Positions 46,884 through 55,873 of a stretch of DNA of 64,000 nucleotides are shown in pieces. Below the pieces are notes generated by a model. The model did no database searches, was not told the DNA's origin, and saw nothing but the letters and a program-made list of their open reading frames with translations. The translations under genes were made by a program, and so were the position numbers. Location of the stretch: assembly GCA_030540715.1 (NCBI GenBank), contig JAUNVQ010000002.1:3074-67073 (forward strand), in the 5' to 3' direction. This stretch comes from Actinomycetaceae bacterium (GTDB lineage Bacteria; Actinomycetota; Actinomycetes; Actinomycetales; Actinomycetaceae). Numbering within the stretch: the stretch's first letter is position 1; the number at the start of each line of letters is the position of its first letter.

Positions 46884-48203
46884 TCATGATTTTGGCACCA
46901 CCTGCGCAAGTTTTTGAATAACTCTGTCTGAAATATCGCCACCACGACGTTCATATCCATCAGATAGTAATTTGTGAACAAATGACATTAACCCAGGGTG
47001 CCCTAACCCATACTTCGTGCATATCCTCATGATTTCTGGGCGTTCAATCAAACGCACAAAACCCCGGCCCAAGGTGTAGTATCCACCATAATGCTGTGAT
47101 ACAAGTCTCGGATACGATTGCATCACTTTTTCCGCACCGGCCTCATTTGTTCGCCCTAAAGCCTGAACTATACATTGTGCAGCAATACGAGCGGAGGTCA
47201 TTGCCGGAGCTATCCCTTCACCGTTAAAAGGGCTAACCATACCGGCCGAATCTCCAACAAGCACTAGATTGTTACGGTAGTGAGGTTTACGGTTAAACGC
47301 CATGGGAAGTGCCGCTGAACGAAGTGGCCCTTCCATATTTTCCTCAACAAATCCCCACTCTTTTGGCAGATTTGATACCCATTGCTGAAAGACCTTGCGA
47401 TAGGCAATCTTTGTGGCCTTAGCATCGGAGCTCACCGAGCCTAGACCCACATTGACCAGGCCATTACCAAGCGGGAACATCCAACCGTAACCAGGTAAAA
47501 GATTTGACTCATTGGGTTTTCCATCCCATAGTTCCAAATGGGATTCCATCCACTGCTCATCGGCTCTTGGTGAGCGGAAATAGGCGCGCGCTGCCACAGC
47601 TATTGGACGATTTTCCAGCTTCTTTATTCCCATGGATGTTGCAAGACGTGCAGAGACACCTCCGGCATCAATAACATAGCGCGCACGAATGCCCACGGGG
47701 GGCAGTTTTTTTCGGTCGGCACCCCGCTGCGAAACCTGCACACCCACAATCTTATTATTTTCAGTAATGGGGCCTACCACGGTTGAATTTTCATAAAGGC
47801 AAGCACCTGCTTCTACCGCCCTCTTTGCTAGACGTTCATCAAGGGATGTGCGCGCACGAGCCATCCCGTAACCGGGGAAGGATTCTTGTTCTGGCCACGG
47901 AAGATGAAGGGTATGACCACCACCAATAACAGTTAAGCCTTTATTGAACTGCCAGCCCTCTTCTTCATGAGGGCGAATACCCATGGCGAGGATTTCACGA
48001 ACAGCATGAGGGGTAAGGCCATCTCCGCAGACCTTATCGCGAGGAAACTGTGACTTCTCCAGCAAAATGACATCAACGCCAGCTTGCGCTAAGTGGTATG
48101 CAGCTGCAGAGCCTCCCGGGCCTGCACCAACAATGGCAACCTGACAGGATGAGCCATCTTTGAGGGGCTGCGTCACTTTTATTCCTCTTGATCGATTCGT
48201 CAT
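46884..48203 (-). CDS. menJ: menaquinone reductase / geranylgeranyl-reductase family flavoprotein
   Basis: MenJ-type enzymes saturate one or more isoprene units of menaquinone. The sequence has the FAD fingerprint VAIVGAGPGGSAAAYHLAQAG at the N-terminus, with the family motif FPRDKVCGDGLTPHAV after it. LVGDSAGMVSPFNGEGIAPA is the second FAD contact. The length is 439 residues from the ATG at 48203; a GTG five codons earlier is possible. Its place directly upstream of nuoA, with the polyprenyl synthase at the operon end, fits menaquinone. Bacteriochlorophyll or archaeal lipid reductases share the fold but do not fit the context. Confidence 0.9.
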   Translation of the reverse strand: MTNRSRGIKVTQPLKDGSSCQVAIVGAGPGGSAAAYHLAQAGVDVILLEKSQFPRDKVCGDGLTPHAVREILAMGIRPHEEEGWQFNKGLTVIGGGHTLHLPWPEQESFPGYGMARARTSLDERLAKRAVEAGACLYENSTVVGPITENNKIVGVQVSQRGADRKKLPPVGIRARYVIDAGGVSARLATSMGIKKLENRPIAVAARAYFRSPRADEQWMESHLELWDGKPNESNLLPGYGWMFPLGNGLVNVGLGSVSSDAKATKIAYRKVFQQWVSNLPKEWGFVEENMEGPLRSAALPMAFNRKPHYRNNLVLVGDSAGMVSPFNGEGIAPAMTSARIAAQCIVQALGRTNEAGAEKVMQSYPRLVSQHYGGYYTLGRGFVRLIERPEIMRICTKYGLGHPGLMSFVHKLLSDGYERRGGDISDRVIQKLAQVVPKS

Positions 48204-48902
48204 TCTTTCACACCTCACGTGACAGGAGTTTTACACAGACAGGATAGGAACCCAAGAGCTAGTCGAGCCGTGAAGAGGTTCGACGAATGGGCTTTTCCCT
48301 TAGTCTGTCACATAGCCAGTCACAGTGCCTATAGATAACCTAACGTGTTCAGACACGTAATACGAAGGGGTAAGTATCCATGCAGATAGCGCTTTTAATA
48401 AAGGACCTATGTCCCACGGCTTTCCATGCGCTTTAAGTAAGGCATGCGTTACTTAATTCATTTGTCACATAACAGGATAGCGTGAAACAAAGAAACAAAA
48501 ACCGTGAGCTTCTCGAACATGGTGACTAATTATTGCATGGCGTCTGCAAATACGGTGAAAAATAGTATAAAAGTTAGGTTCCTTGAGATTAGTTTTGGCA
48601 ATACGAAACTGTGATAGCTGAACAACGTTAGGCAAAGTGAAAATCGACCAACTCTTTGAACACAGTTTCGACGTGAAGCAAAACAGAACCGTCGGTGCGT
48701 GGCGGTAGAACACTACCCACGCGTAAAAACGCCGTACAATCCAGCAAAAAACGCACCCTTACCTCCTTGCTCCGCCACACCTTGCCCCTCCGCACAGCAC
48801 TCACAGACACTCACAACACAAATATTGACAAGCATCAATCCATGCAGGTATCTCCTTTATTGGCTGATACAAAGTAGGGACATCCAAATAGCGCGATGCC
48901 CA
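48204..48902. other. intergenic, menJ leader hairpin, no gene
   Basis: This 700-bp gap has no supported coding frame. In the menJ leader, 48262-48269 pairs with 48277-48284 (GTCGAGCC with GGTTCGAC, one G-T pair) around 7 nt. A second inverted repeat, ACGTGT-TCAG-ACACGT, lies at 48343-48358. A diverged C/A-rich tract lies at 48750-48800. Confidence 0.4.
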
Positions 48903-49529
48903 CTAGCTCATATGCTGGATGTATTCAAAAATTGCTTTCATAATCATCTCTGTGGCGATAGCCGCCAACAACAAACCCGCAATCTTCGTCAGAAGAAGCG
49001 TTCCACCTTCGCCTAAGACTTTTGCAAAGATTCCAGCAAAACGCATGGTAATCCACATAATAAAGTGCATCAATACAATCGCCACCCCAATGGCAACCAA
49101 GCCTCCAAGTTGTCCGTGAGATCGATCCCACGCGATCATGACTGCAACAATCGCTCCCGGCCCTGCCAGCAAAGGTGTCCCCAGTGGTACCAACGCAACA
49201 TTGACCCCTTCAGACGCGGTTGGGTCTGGTTCTTGCTCGCTTGGAATCAGCAACTGCATAGCTACAAGAAAGAGCAATACACCACCTGAAAGTTTCATTG
49301 CAGCTGCCGATATATCTAGTAGCGACAAAATATATGATCCAAAATAAGCAAAGATTCCGATCACTAAAATGGAGGTTAATGTCGCTTGCATCGCTGCTCT
49401 ATTACGTTGCTTCTCATCAAACGTACTGGTCAAGGCTAAAAATAGGGGAATACTACCCACTGGATCCATCACAACGAATAGTGTGGCAAATAGCGACACA
49501 AAAATTGCACTATCAAATAACTCGGGCAT
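48903..49529 (-). CDS. MarC/NAAT-family multipass membrane protein
   Basis: This 208-residue membrane protein has about six hydrophobic segments. MarC-family landmarks are FVVMDPVGSIPLFLALT at the N-terminus, PLGTPLLAGPGAIVAVMIA in the middle, and LTKIAGLLLAAIATEMI at the end. Relatives are annotated as NAAT-type small-amino-acid transporters, but the role of most members is unproven. The ATG at 49529 follows GAAGGGGG; an upstream ATG lacks a ribosome site. It stands alone. Confidence 0.88.
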   Translation of the reverse strand: MPELFDSAIFVSLFATLFVVMDPVGSIPLFLALTSTFDEKQRNRAAMQATLTSILVIGIFAYFGSYILSLLDISAAAMKLSGGVLLFLVAMQLLIPSEQEPDPTASEGVNVALVPLGTPLLAGPGAIVAVMIAWDRSHGQLGGLVAIGVAIVLMHFIMWITMRFAGIFAKVLGEGGTLLLTKIAGLLLAAIATEMIMKAIFEYIQHMS

Positions 49530-49630
49530 CACACCCCCTTCTTTGACAAGCACTGCAGGTAGGAATCTGCACAGGTCAAGTAGCCCATTTGACTTCTGCG
49601 ACCGTCACGTAGCATTAAGTGTAAATTGAT

Positions 49631-49671
49631 AAAATCCCCGTTCTGCTGGATCGCAACAAATCGGGGATTTT
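49631..49671 (-). terminator. terminator of tRNA-Arg
   Basis: AAAATCCCCG (49631-49640) pairs perfectly with CGGGGATTTT (49662-49671) across 21 nt, directly beyond the tRNA 3-prime end. T-tracts exist on both strands, so it may also stop plus-strand reading. Confidence 0.7.
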
Positions 49672-49672
49672 G

Positions 49673-49745
49673 CGCGCTCGACAGGATTCGAACCTGCAAC
49701 CTTCTGATCCGTAGTCAGATGCTCTATCCGTTGAGCCACGAGCGC
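49673..49745 (-). tRNA. tRNA-Arg (ACG)
   Basis: The 73-nt cloverleaf has acceptor GCGCUCG with CGAGCGC. The anticodon loop CUACGGA lies between UCUGA and UCAGA, so the anticodon is ACG (A34 normally edited to inosine). The T-arm contains GCAGGUUCGAAUCCUGU. The discriminator is G. CCA is not encoded. Confidence 0.96.
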
Positions 49746-50065
49746 CTAGAAACCAGTGTAAGGATACTTGCCCTTCTTTTCCAAATCCTACGAACGTCAC
49801 TTTCACCACATTTTGTTCCGATCGCTTTTCTGCTTTCCATGCGTCACTTTTGGAACACTTTGACATGGACGAACAAATCACCAGGTCATTGACTTTGACA
49901 CGATATCCGTGCACTAAGTGTTTCTTTTCTTGCAAGCCACTGTAGGGCAATCCCCTTATTGCAGCGTGATTATCGCACCCAAGGAGCCAATACACATGCA
50001 GTATGTGCGCGCTTTCCTAGCGACAGTTCCTCAAGGCCAGTAGATAATCCATATCATCCTTTACA
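49746..50065. other. intergenic, nothing assigned
   Basis: This gap of 320 bp separates the diverging tRNA-Arg and fructosamine-kinase-like genes. No gene or clear regulatory site was recognised. Confidence 0.4.
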
Positions 50066-50974
50066 ATGAAATCAATGGATACTTTTACCAAAACCGACTC
50101 TTCAGCAGCGTTGCGACTTGAAGCTGCAGGGTTGAGGTGGCTGGGTGAAGCTATGCTCCACGGCGGAGCCCATACCGTGGGTGTTATTGACCTTACTTCG
50201 TATCATTTAGTTACAAATCGTATAACCCCCTCGCGTATCACCGCGCGCGCTGCCTACCAATTCGGTTCTGCATTGGCGCTCACCCACGCGGCAGGTGCCC
50301 CATATTTTGGTGCACCACCTCGCGGTTGGGACAGCTGCAAAGGAAACATGGGTCGCGCGCCACTTAGCTTTGTTTCAGAGGACGACGCAGAGCGCAGTTG
50401 GGGCGCCTTTTACGCTCAGGAACGTTTATTGCCCTACTTAGAAGGCGCAAGAAATAACGGTTCCATGTCGTTGAGCGATATCGACACTGTTGAAAAAGTG
50501 TGTACGCGTCTTATCGCCAACGAGTTTGATTCTGAACAACCCCAGTTGGTAAGCTCCGCAGCTAGCCGTATTCATGGTGATTTATGGAGTGGAAACGTTT
50601 TGTGGGCTGATGCTCCTACTCTCACGTGGGCTCCTTCAATGGCAGGCTCTTCCCTGACTGCATCACGATCTTGTAAAAAATCAACCCGCCCAGCGTCCTA
50701 TGAAAACACAGATCCAGCCAGGGGAATCTGTGGTGTGCTTATTGATCCTGCCGCTCAGGGTGGTCACGCCGAAACTGATCTGTCGTATCTAGGCTTATTT
50801 CACCAGCCCCACCTCAACGATATTTATGCTGGATATGATTCGGTGTCACCTCTTGCACCAGGTTGGAAAGAACGTGTCAGTCTACATCAACTACATATCC
50901 TGATTGTCCACGCCTATTTATTTGGTGGTGGTTATGGCGCACAAACAGCCCAAGTAGCTCGTCGTTACGCATAG
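50066..50974 (+). CDS. fructosamine-kinase family protein
   Basis: Members phosphorylate ketoamines formed by glycation (fructosamine or ribulosamine), leading to their removal; a protein-kinase-like fold is used. The 302 residues show the catalytic loop SRIHGDLWSGNVLW and the metal-binding LIDPAAQGGHAETDLSYL. WGAFYAQERLLPYLEGA is also characteristic. The N-terminal lobe is shorter and less conserved than usual, and the glycine-rich loop is not clear. No good ribosome site precedes either nearby ATG (50066 or 50075). A polar insert of about 35 residues separates the two catalytic motifs. Confidence 0.85.
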   Translation: MKSMDTFTKTDSSAALRLEAAGLRWLGEAMLHGGAHTVGVIDLTSYHLVTNRITPSRITARAAYQFGSALALTHAAGAPYFGAPPRGWDSCKGNMGRAPLSFVSEDDAERSWGAFYAQERLLPYLEGARNNGSMSLSDIDTVEKVCTRLIANEFDSEQPQLVSSAASRIHGDLWSGNVLWADAPTLTWAPSMAGSSLTASRSCKKSTRPASYENTDPARGICGVLIDPAAQGGHAETDLSYLGLFHQPHLNDIYAGYDSVSPLAPGWKERVSLHQLHILIVHAYLFGGGYGAQTAQVARRYA

Positions 50975-51369
50975 CATTTCTTCCTACTAACTACCTCGCA
51001 AAGAATGCCCTAAGATGCGCTACTTCGTATTTACCTGCACCACAAACAGCGATCGTAAAGTGACCATCCTAGGATGCAAAACTGCGTGACCATACGTTAA
51101 CGGCATCTACCGACAATGACAAAACAAAAATTACAGCAATCCGTGGTGGCATACCAACAAGCACACTAAAGGAATAATTCTCGGTAAATAACACTGCAAA
51201 ATCAGCAGTAATTCCTAGAGAATAAAGTGAATATCTGCCATATCATAATCTTGTCTTTTATTGTTTTCTTCATCATGAAGGATAGTTACTCCAAAAGCAA
51301 AATACATACTCACTCAACAAACACTAATCAGATGGTCGTCCTCTCGAATCAAAGCCACCCCATCACAGG
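50975..51369. other. intergenic, nothing assigned
   Basis: The region up to the terminator at 51370 has no supported gene. One small frame (51227-51433) encodes a hydrophobic start but reads through the terminator and has no ribosome site. Confidence 0.4.
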
Positions 51370-51401
51370 AAAGGCGGGGCTCCAGTTCACCCCGCCTTTT
51401 T
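51370..51401. terminator. bidirectional terminator between converging genes
   Basis: AAAGGCGGGG (51370-51379) pairs with CCCCGCCTTT (51390-51399) around a 10-nt loop, followed by more T on the plus strand. It lies between a plus-strand and a minus-strand gene that converge. Confidence 0.85.
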
Positions 51402-51429
51402 ATGCCTGTATAAAGCAGTCTAGAGATTC

Positions 51430-52443
51430 TTAATCCTTAATCGGGAAACGCCTCAATAACGACGCAAACAGCCCGCCCGAGATATTGTGCCACACGGAAA
51501 ATACGGCTGCGGGCAGTGCAGCCTCCGGCGAGAAATATTGGGCTGCCAGCCCCGCAGCAAGACCAGAATTTTGCATACCAACTTCAATAGCAGTTGTACG
51601 CGAGGCACGCTCCGCGCACTTCGTGGCCTTGGAAATACCATAGCCTAACACGTAGCCTAAGCCATTGTGCAAAAAGACCACTAACAGCAGTAAAGCCCCT
51701 GCACTCACCAAGGCATCTGCCGAACCGGCAACAACGGCCATCACCACATAAGTGATACCTGCAACCGAAATCCATGGCAGCACGGGTAGTACTTTTTCAA
51801 CAACCGCGTGCGCAAGAACCCGCAGCAGCAGGCCAGCAACCACTGGTACAACTACAATTTTCACAATCGACATTGCCATATCTCCAGCTGGTACAGGAAG
51901 ATACGAGCCTGCCAGCCACAGCGTCAAAAGTGGCGTAAAAATTGGTGCAAGCAATGTTGATATGGCCGTCATTGTCACCGATAACGCAACATCCCCCTTG
52001 GCCAGGTAGCTAATAACATTCGAGGACGTTCCGCCGGGTGCACATCCCACAAGGATAACTCCTGCGGCAAGGGCTGGGGGAAGACCGAAGATCCAGGCAA
52101 GTGCCAGCCCCAGCAGTGGCATGATAACAAACTGCGAAACAACACCGATAAGAATCGGCAGTGGTCGCTTAACAACCAGAACAAAGTCTGGCGGTGTAAG
52201 TGTAAGGCCCATCGCAAACATGATGATGCCAAGGGCTGGCAACACTCCAGGCCCTAGCAGTGTAAACGTATCGGGGAGGAGAAAAGAGATGGCAAAAGCA
52301 ACAATAATGATTATGGGAAATACTGTCACGGCCAGTCGTGCTGATTTTTCTTCTGCCACTGTGGCGCCATCATAGGATGGCGCTAATGTCTTGTTTTGGG
52401 ACGCACCTTGCGTCGAACTATTCTGATTCTTTTGTGTACTCAT
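51430..52443 (-). CDS. bile acid:sodium symporter (BASS/SBF) family transporter
   Basis: This 337-residue transporter has about ten hydrophobic segments after a polar N-terminus of 40. Family hallmarks are FAMGLTLTPPDFVLVVKRP, AAGVILVGCAPGGTSSNVIS (the crossover with the sodium site) and TAIEVGMQNSGLAAGLA near the end. Bacterial members move organic anions with sodium, for example pantoate, keto acids or other carboxylates; the substrate here is unknown. It begins 76 bp after the quinone-oxidoreductase-like gene on the same strand, possibly as one unit. Confidence 0.93.
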   Translation of the reverse strand: MSTQKNQNSSTQGASQNKTLAPSYDGATVAEEKSARLAVTVFPIIIIVAFAISFLLPDTFTLLGPGVLPALGIIMFAMGLTLTPPDFVLVVKRPLPILIGVVSQFVIMPLLGLALAWIFGLPPALAAGVILVGCAPGGTSSNVISYLAKGDVALSVTMTAISTLLAPIFTPLLTLWLAGSYLPVPAGDMAMSIVKIVVVPVVAGLLLRVLAHAVVEKVLPVLPWISVAGITYVVMAVVAGSADALVSAGALLLLVVFLHNGLGYVLGYGISKATKCAERASRTTAIEVGMQNSGLAAGLAAQYFSPEAALPAAVFSVWHNISGGLFASLLRRFPIKD

Positions 52444-52519
52444 GCCCCTATTGTGTAGAGACTCTTACATAACGGGTAGATGCATCTCAAATGCTGGTCT
52501 TATTCTGTTTGGTGTTGCT

Positions 52520-53785
52520 CTATTCTCTGGTATGAGGGGCCCCATCAACTTCGAGAACGATCTTTCCGAAAGGACGTTGAGGAGCGTCCTGTTGCGACGT
52601 TGCTCGTATTCTATCGTGGGCTTTTGCAGCATCGCCCACGGGAATAACGGAATCAATCACTGGAACAACATCGCGTTCTTGCAGCATCGGCCACACGTCA
52701 CGTATAAGACGTTCACGCAAGCCAAGAATGATCTCGCGTGGCATATTTCGCATAGTACCCGCATGAATTTCCAGCGCTTTATTCATGGGCACCAACAGGT
52801 TGATGTCGGTTTTTACTCCCTTTTGCAACCCCAAAATCATGAGTCGCCCACCATAACTCAACATATCTAGATTAGCTTGAAGGCCGCCTGCTCCCAGCAC
52901 GTCAATAATGCAGTGAACACCTTTTCCGTCGGTCAGCTTCTTGACTTGGGTAACAATATCATCGTGATAGTCAAGTGCTGTGCAGCGAGCAAGTTTTTCC
53001 ACAGCTTTGCACCGTTCCTTCGATCCAGCCGTGGTAATAACGTTAAGTTGCATTGCTGCCGCCATTTGTACGGCAATCGTTCCAACCGCACCAGAACCAC
53101 CATGGATAAGAACAGTTTGCCCACCACGAGTTCTGCATCGTTCGACCAGGCAATAATAGGCGCTGATTGCTGCCTCCATGATTGCTGCGGCCTTTTGCAA
53201 GTCGTAACTAGTGGGAAGTGGGAAAACCGCAGCTTTGTCGGCTACGCAGTAGGGGCCATATGCGCCGCCCTTGACCACTGCGCAGACTTTGTCGCCGATA
53301 CGCAGTGGACGTGTCACCCCTGCAATATCAGTGCGGTTCCGCGCACCCATTTCCACGTGGGCCCTGGCAGCACTATTTTTTGTGGCGACATCGTCATTAC
53401 TGCTTTGCTTACCAACAGCCTGCCCACCACTTTGATGTGCATAAGTATCAGCCATATGAGCATCCACCACGTCATCTGCAGTATCATCGTGGCAGATGGC
53501 AACAATAGTGCCTGAGCATTCCAGCCCTAAAACATTGCTTATTCCCTTTGGCGGCGGGTAGTGCCCTGCTGCCTGTAATGTGTCAGCGCGATTCACGCCA
53601 GCGTAGGCCACTTTGATAAGAACCTGGTTTTTGCCAGGCCGTGGAATAGGCAGTTCAACAAGCCCAAGCCCTGAACCAATATGTTTCACATCGGCGGTAT
53701 GGGGATAATCCAGTATCGACACTATCGAGCGCATTGTTCCATTATCATTACTTCTTGCGCTATCTATTATTTTCATCTCACTCAT
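52520..53785 (-). CDS. NAD(P)H:quinone-oxidoreductase-like MDR protein with insertion
   Basis: This zinc-free medium-chain dehydrogenase/reductase of the quinone oxidoreductase (QOR/PIG3) type has about 421 residues. Motifs in order: VLIKVAYAGVNRADTLQAAG and LGLECSGTI in the GroES-like domain. The nucleotide fold shows VLIHGGSGAVGTIAVQMA, with YGGRLMILGLQKG and DINLLVPMNKALEIHAGTM after it. Typical members have about 325 residues. The surplus is a polar insert of about 60 residues (about 110-170, with DDTADDVVDAHMAD) inside the GroES-like domain. The ATG at 53785 is preferred, after AGGGACA; longer starts add an unrelated N-terminus. Confidence 0.88.
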   Translation of the reverse strand: MSEMKIIDSARSNDNGTMRSIVSILDYPHTADVKHIGSGLGLVELPIPRPGKNQVLIKVAYAGVNRADTLQAAGHYPPPKGISNVLGLECSGTIVAICHDDTADDVVDAHMADTYAHQSGGQAVGKQSSNDDVATKNSAARAHVEMGARNRTDIAGVTRPLRIGDKVCAVVKGGAYGPYCVADKAAVFPLPTSYDLQKAAAIMEAAISAYYCLVERCRTRGGQTVLIHGGSGAVGTIAVQMAAAMQLNVITTAGSKERCKAVEKLARCTALDYHDDIVTQVKKLTDGKGVHCIIDVLGAGGLQANLDMLSYGGRLMILGLQKGVKTDINLLVPMNKALEIHAGTMRNMPREIILGLRERLIRDVWPMLQERDVVPVIDSVIPVGDAAKAHDRIRATSQQDAPQRPFGKIVLEVDGAPHTRE

Positions 53786-54290
53786 ATCACCATTGTCCCT
53801 GATGAACAGGAAATGCGCTAGCACGAATACAATTTCGCGCAATGTCTTCGCATGCTCGGTAATGTGTTCGCAGGGCATCAACGAAGTGATACCTCACCAT
53901 AGGTGGAACTGTCATATGGTCACTACAACATCTACGCCAATCTTTCCTCCCCTTCCAAAAAACCAGCCCCACCGCGAAACACTGCCGCCATACACTCCCC
54001 AAAACACTCACATCGCCAAGCCTGGATCAATCTATCAACGCACCCACACCAGCTATAACAGACATCCACCACGCGTATAACAGCCACAGCAACAGGCGAA
54101 GAAGCACCCTAACTTTTGATCGATCACCCTGTCAACTCAAGTACAACGACGAAGGCCACCAGCCCCTTGATAGCGTGAACTTACTGGCAATGTTGTATCT
54201 TGAGGGTTGCTTTCGCACAACACTACTGAGTTCACAACCACACCAATACACCACTAATAACGCATAGACAGCCTTGGCTCCCCTCAACGC
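53786..54290. other. intergenic with C/A-rich repeat member (53957-53990)
   Basis: A6 at 53957-53962, then GCCCCACCG and GCCGCCA, place this in the dispersed C/A family, in a diverged form. No gene or hairpin terminator was recognised in the rest of the gap. Confidence 0.5.
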
Positions 54291-55670
54291 TTAGTCGGAG
54301 TGCAGCTGCGGATCTTTCACAGGCAGCATCAACAGTAATCCCGCCAGTAAAATAATAGAAATACCTACTATGCCCCAATGCTGGGCACTCACCCCATCTG
54401 GAACAAACATTTTCCCTAAGGCAACACTGAGCGCAAACATTGCTGGGGCAAGGAATGACACCGCACGCCCGGTAGTTGCATACAGACCAAATACTTCACC
54501 TTCACGTCCTTTGGGTATAAGCCTTCCCAGGTATGACCGTGATGCACTTTGTGTAGGCCCAACGAATACACACAGTGCCATACCAACAGTCCAGAATACG
54601 ATTTTGCCGCCATCGTGGAAAAAATAAACGGCCATGGCACATAAAATCATTGACAGCAGTGACCCTAAGATTACTTTGCGTGGCCCAATCTTATCGTCAA
54701 GGGCCCCAAACGCAATAGTGGCGATGCCAGCAACAACATTGGCTACCACACCAAACAGCACCACTTCGGAATCGGTGAAGGCAAAAACGGTTGCAGCTAG
54801 AATCGCACCATAGGTAAAAACACCTGCCAATCCGTCACGAAAAATTGCGGAGGCTATCATAAATTTCAATGTATCGGGCGCTATCTTATGAAGCATCTTC
54901 ACGGTCCCCCACAGATGTTTGTAGCTGTCAACGATCCCTTCAGGCGCAATGTCGTCTTCAACGCCAGCCACGCGTCGCCCTCTTACTTTAAATAGCACTG
55001 GCAAGGCAAAAGCACCAAACCAAAACGCTGCCACCAGCATACATACTCGAATAGTCCAGCCATTTTCACCTGATGTTTCAATAAGCGCATTGTCTGAGAT
55101 AAATCCGTACAGCAGAATAATCAGCAGCACGATCCCACCGATATACCCCATTCCCCATCCCAAGCCAGATACGCGCCCCATATATTTGCGCTCCGAAACG
55201 CGCGACAGCATTGCGTTGTAGTTAACGGAGGCAAATTCGAAGAAGATATTGCCAATCCCTAGGCACGCCACGCCCAGCCATAGCATTCCTTCGGCACCCA
55301 GTGGCCCTTCTGGTGCCACAAAAACCATGCCCAGCAAGCACAAGAACACGAAAAATGAGTTTACACCCAGCCAAAATGTGCCTTTGCCTTTGCGGTCAGC
55401 TCGCTGCCCACTGATGGGTGCGGTCAGTGCGATAATTATTCCAGCTATCGTTAGCCCTATGGATAGACGCAGTGTAGCGTCTTCTTTCGCCATAAAGACG
55501 CCATCTTTAGTCAAGTAAACACTAAAAACGAAGGTGGTGGCAACAGCGTTGAACGCGGCCGATCCCCAGTCCCATAGCGACCAGGCAAATGTTGTTGAAT
55601 TAAGAACTTTACCGCGCGTACTTTCTTTGTCGTAACGCGGTTGAAGACTGTCCATCGGGGAAATGCCCAT
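54291..55670 (-). CDS. UMF1-type MFS permease
   Basis: This 459-residue, 12-segment permease is of the UMF1 (Atg22-like) family. The family start is clear: TFAWSLWDWGSAAFNAVATT, then VFSVYLTKDG. Other hallmarks are GFISDNALIETS-type loop spacing, FEFASVNYNAML, GRVSGLGWGMGYIGG and VGPTQSASRSYLGRLIP. The yeast relative exports amino acids from vacuoles; bacterial substrates are unknown. It reads toward a 400-bp gap and is separated from the DDAH gene by about 200 bp. Confidence 0.93.
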   Translation of the reverse strand: MGISPMDSLQPRYDKESTRGKVLNSTTFAWSLWDWGSAAFNAVATTFVFSVYLTKDGVFMAKEDATLRLSIGLTIAGIIIALTAPISGQRADRKGKGTFWLGVNSFFVFLCLLGMVFVAPEGPLGAEGMLWLGVACLGIGNIFFEFASVNYNAMLSRVSERKYMGRVSGLGWGMGYIGGIVLLIILLYGFISDNALIETSGENGWTIRVCMLVAAFWFGAFALPVLFKVRGRRVAGVEDDIAPEGIVDSYKHLWGTVKMLHKIAPDTLKFMIASAIFRDGLAGVFTYGAILAATVFAFTDSEVVLFGVVANVVAGIATIAFGALDDKIGPRKVILGSLLSMILCAMAVYFFHDGGKIVFWTVGMALCVFVGPTQSASRSYLGRLIPKGREGEVFGLYATTGRAVSFLAPAMFALSVALGKMFVPDGVSAQHWGIVGISIILLAGLLLMLPVKDPQLHSD

Positions 55671-55720
55671 ACCAATAGCATAGGGGTTTCCTCGATTTTT
55701 CGAAACTGATTGCGTATTTT

Positions 55721-55873
55721 ATGGACTCCGTCCTCGTCACTTGGCACCATGAAGGCCAGCGGATTGTTGTATTTTTTGACGAGGACGCCGGCGGCTACTT
55801 TTACTACGACGCAGTATGTATGGCCGTTTTTGTTCTTGACGAGGGCGCTGTGGCCCGTATGTTGCGTGGCTAG
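55721..55873 (+). CDS. possible 50-residue small protein
   Basis: A plus-strand frame from ATG 55721 to TAG 55871-55873 encodes 50 residues. It starts MDSVLVTWHHEG, has an aromatic/acidic centre (FFDEDAGGYFYYD) and ends VARMLRG. Codon third positions are G/C rich in its middle, as in a real gene. It lies in the gap between two minus-strand genes and overlaps the end of the DDAH gene by a few bases. No ribosome site precedes the ATG, which counts against it. Family not recognised. Confidence 0.3.
   Translation: MDSVLVTWHHEGQRIVVFFDEDAGGYFYYDAVCMAVFVLDEGAVARMLRG

Noticed and set aside
51227..51433. Small hydrophobic plus-strand frame before the symporter gene
   Set aside because: It has no ribosome site and reads through a strong bidirectional terminator.
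55729..55787. Inverted CGTCCTCGTCA / TGACGAGGACG pair between the UMF1 and DDAH genes
   Set aside because: The arms are about 40 bp apart and fall inside the possible 50-codon frame, where repeated Asp/Glu codons explain them.
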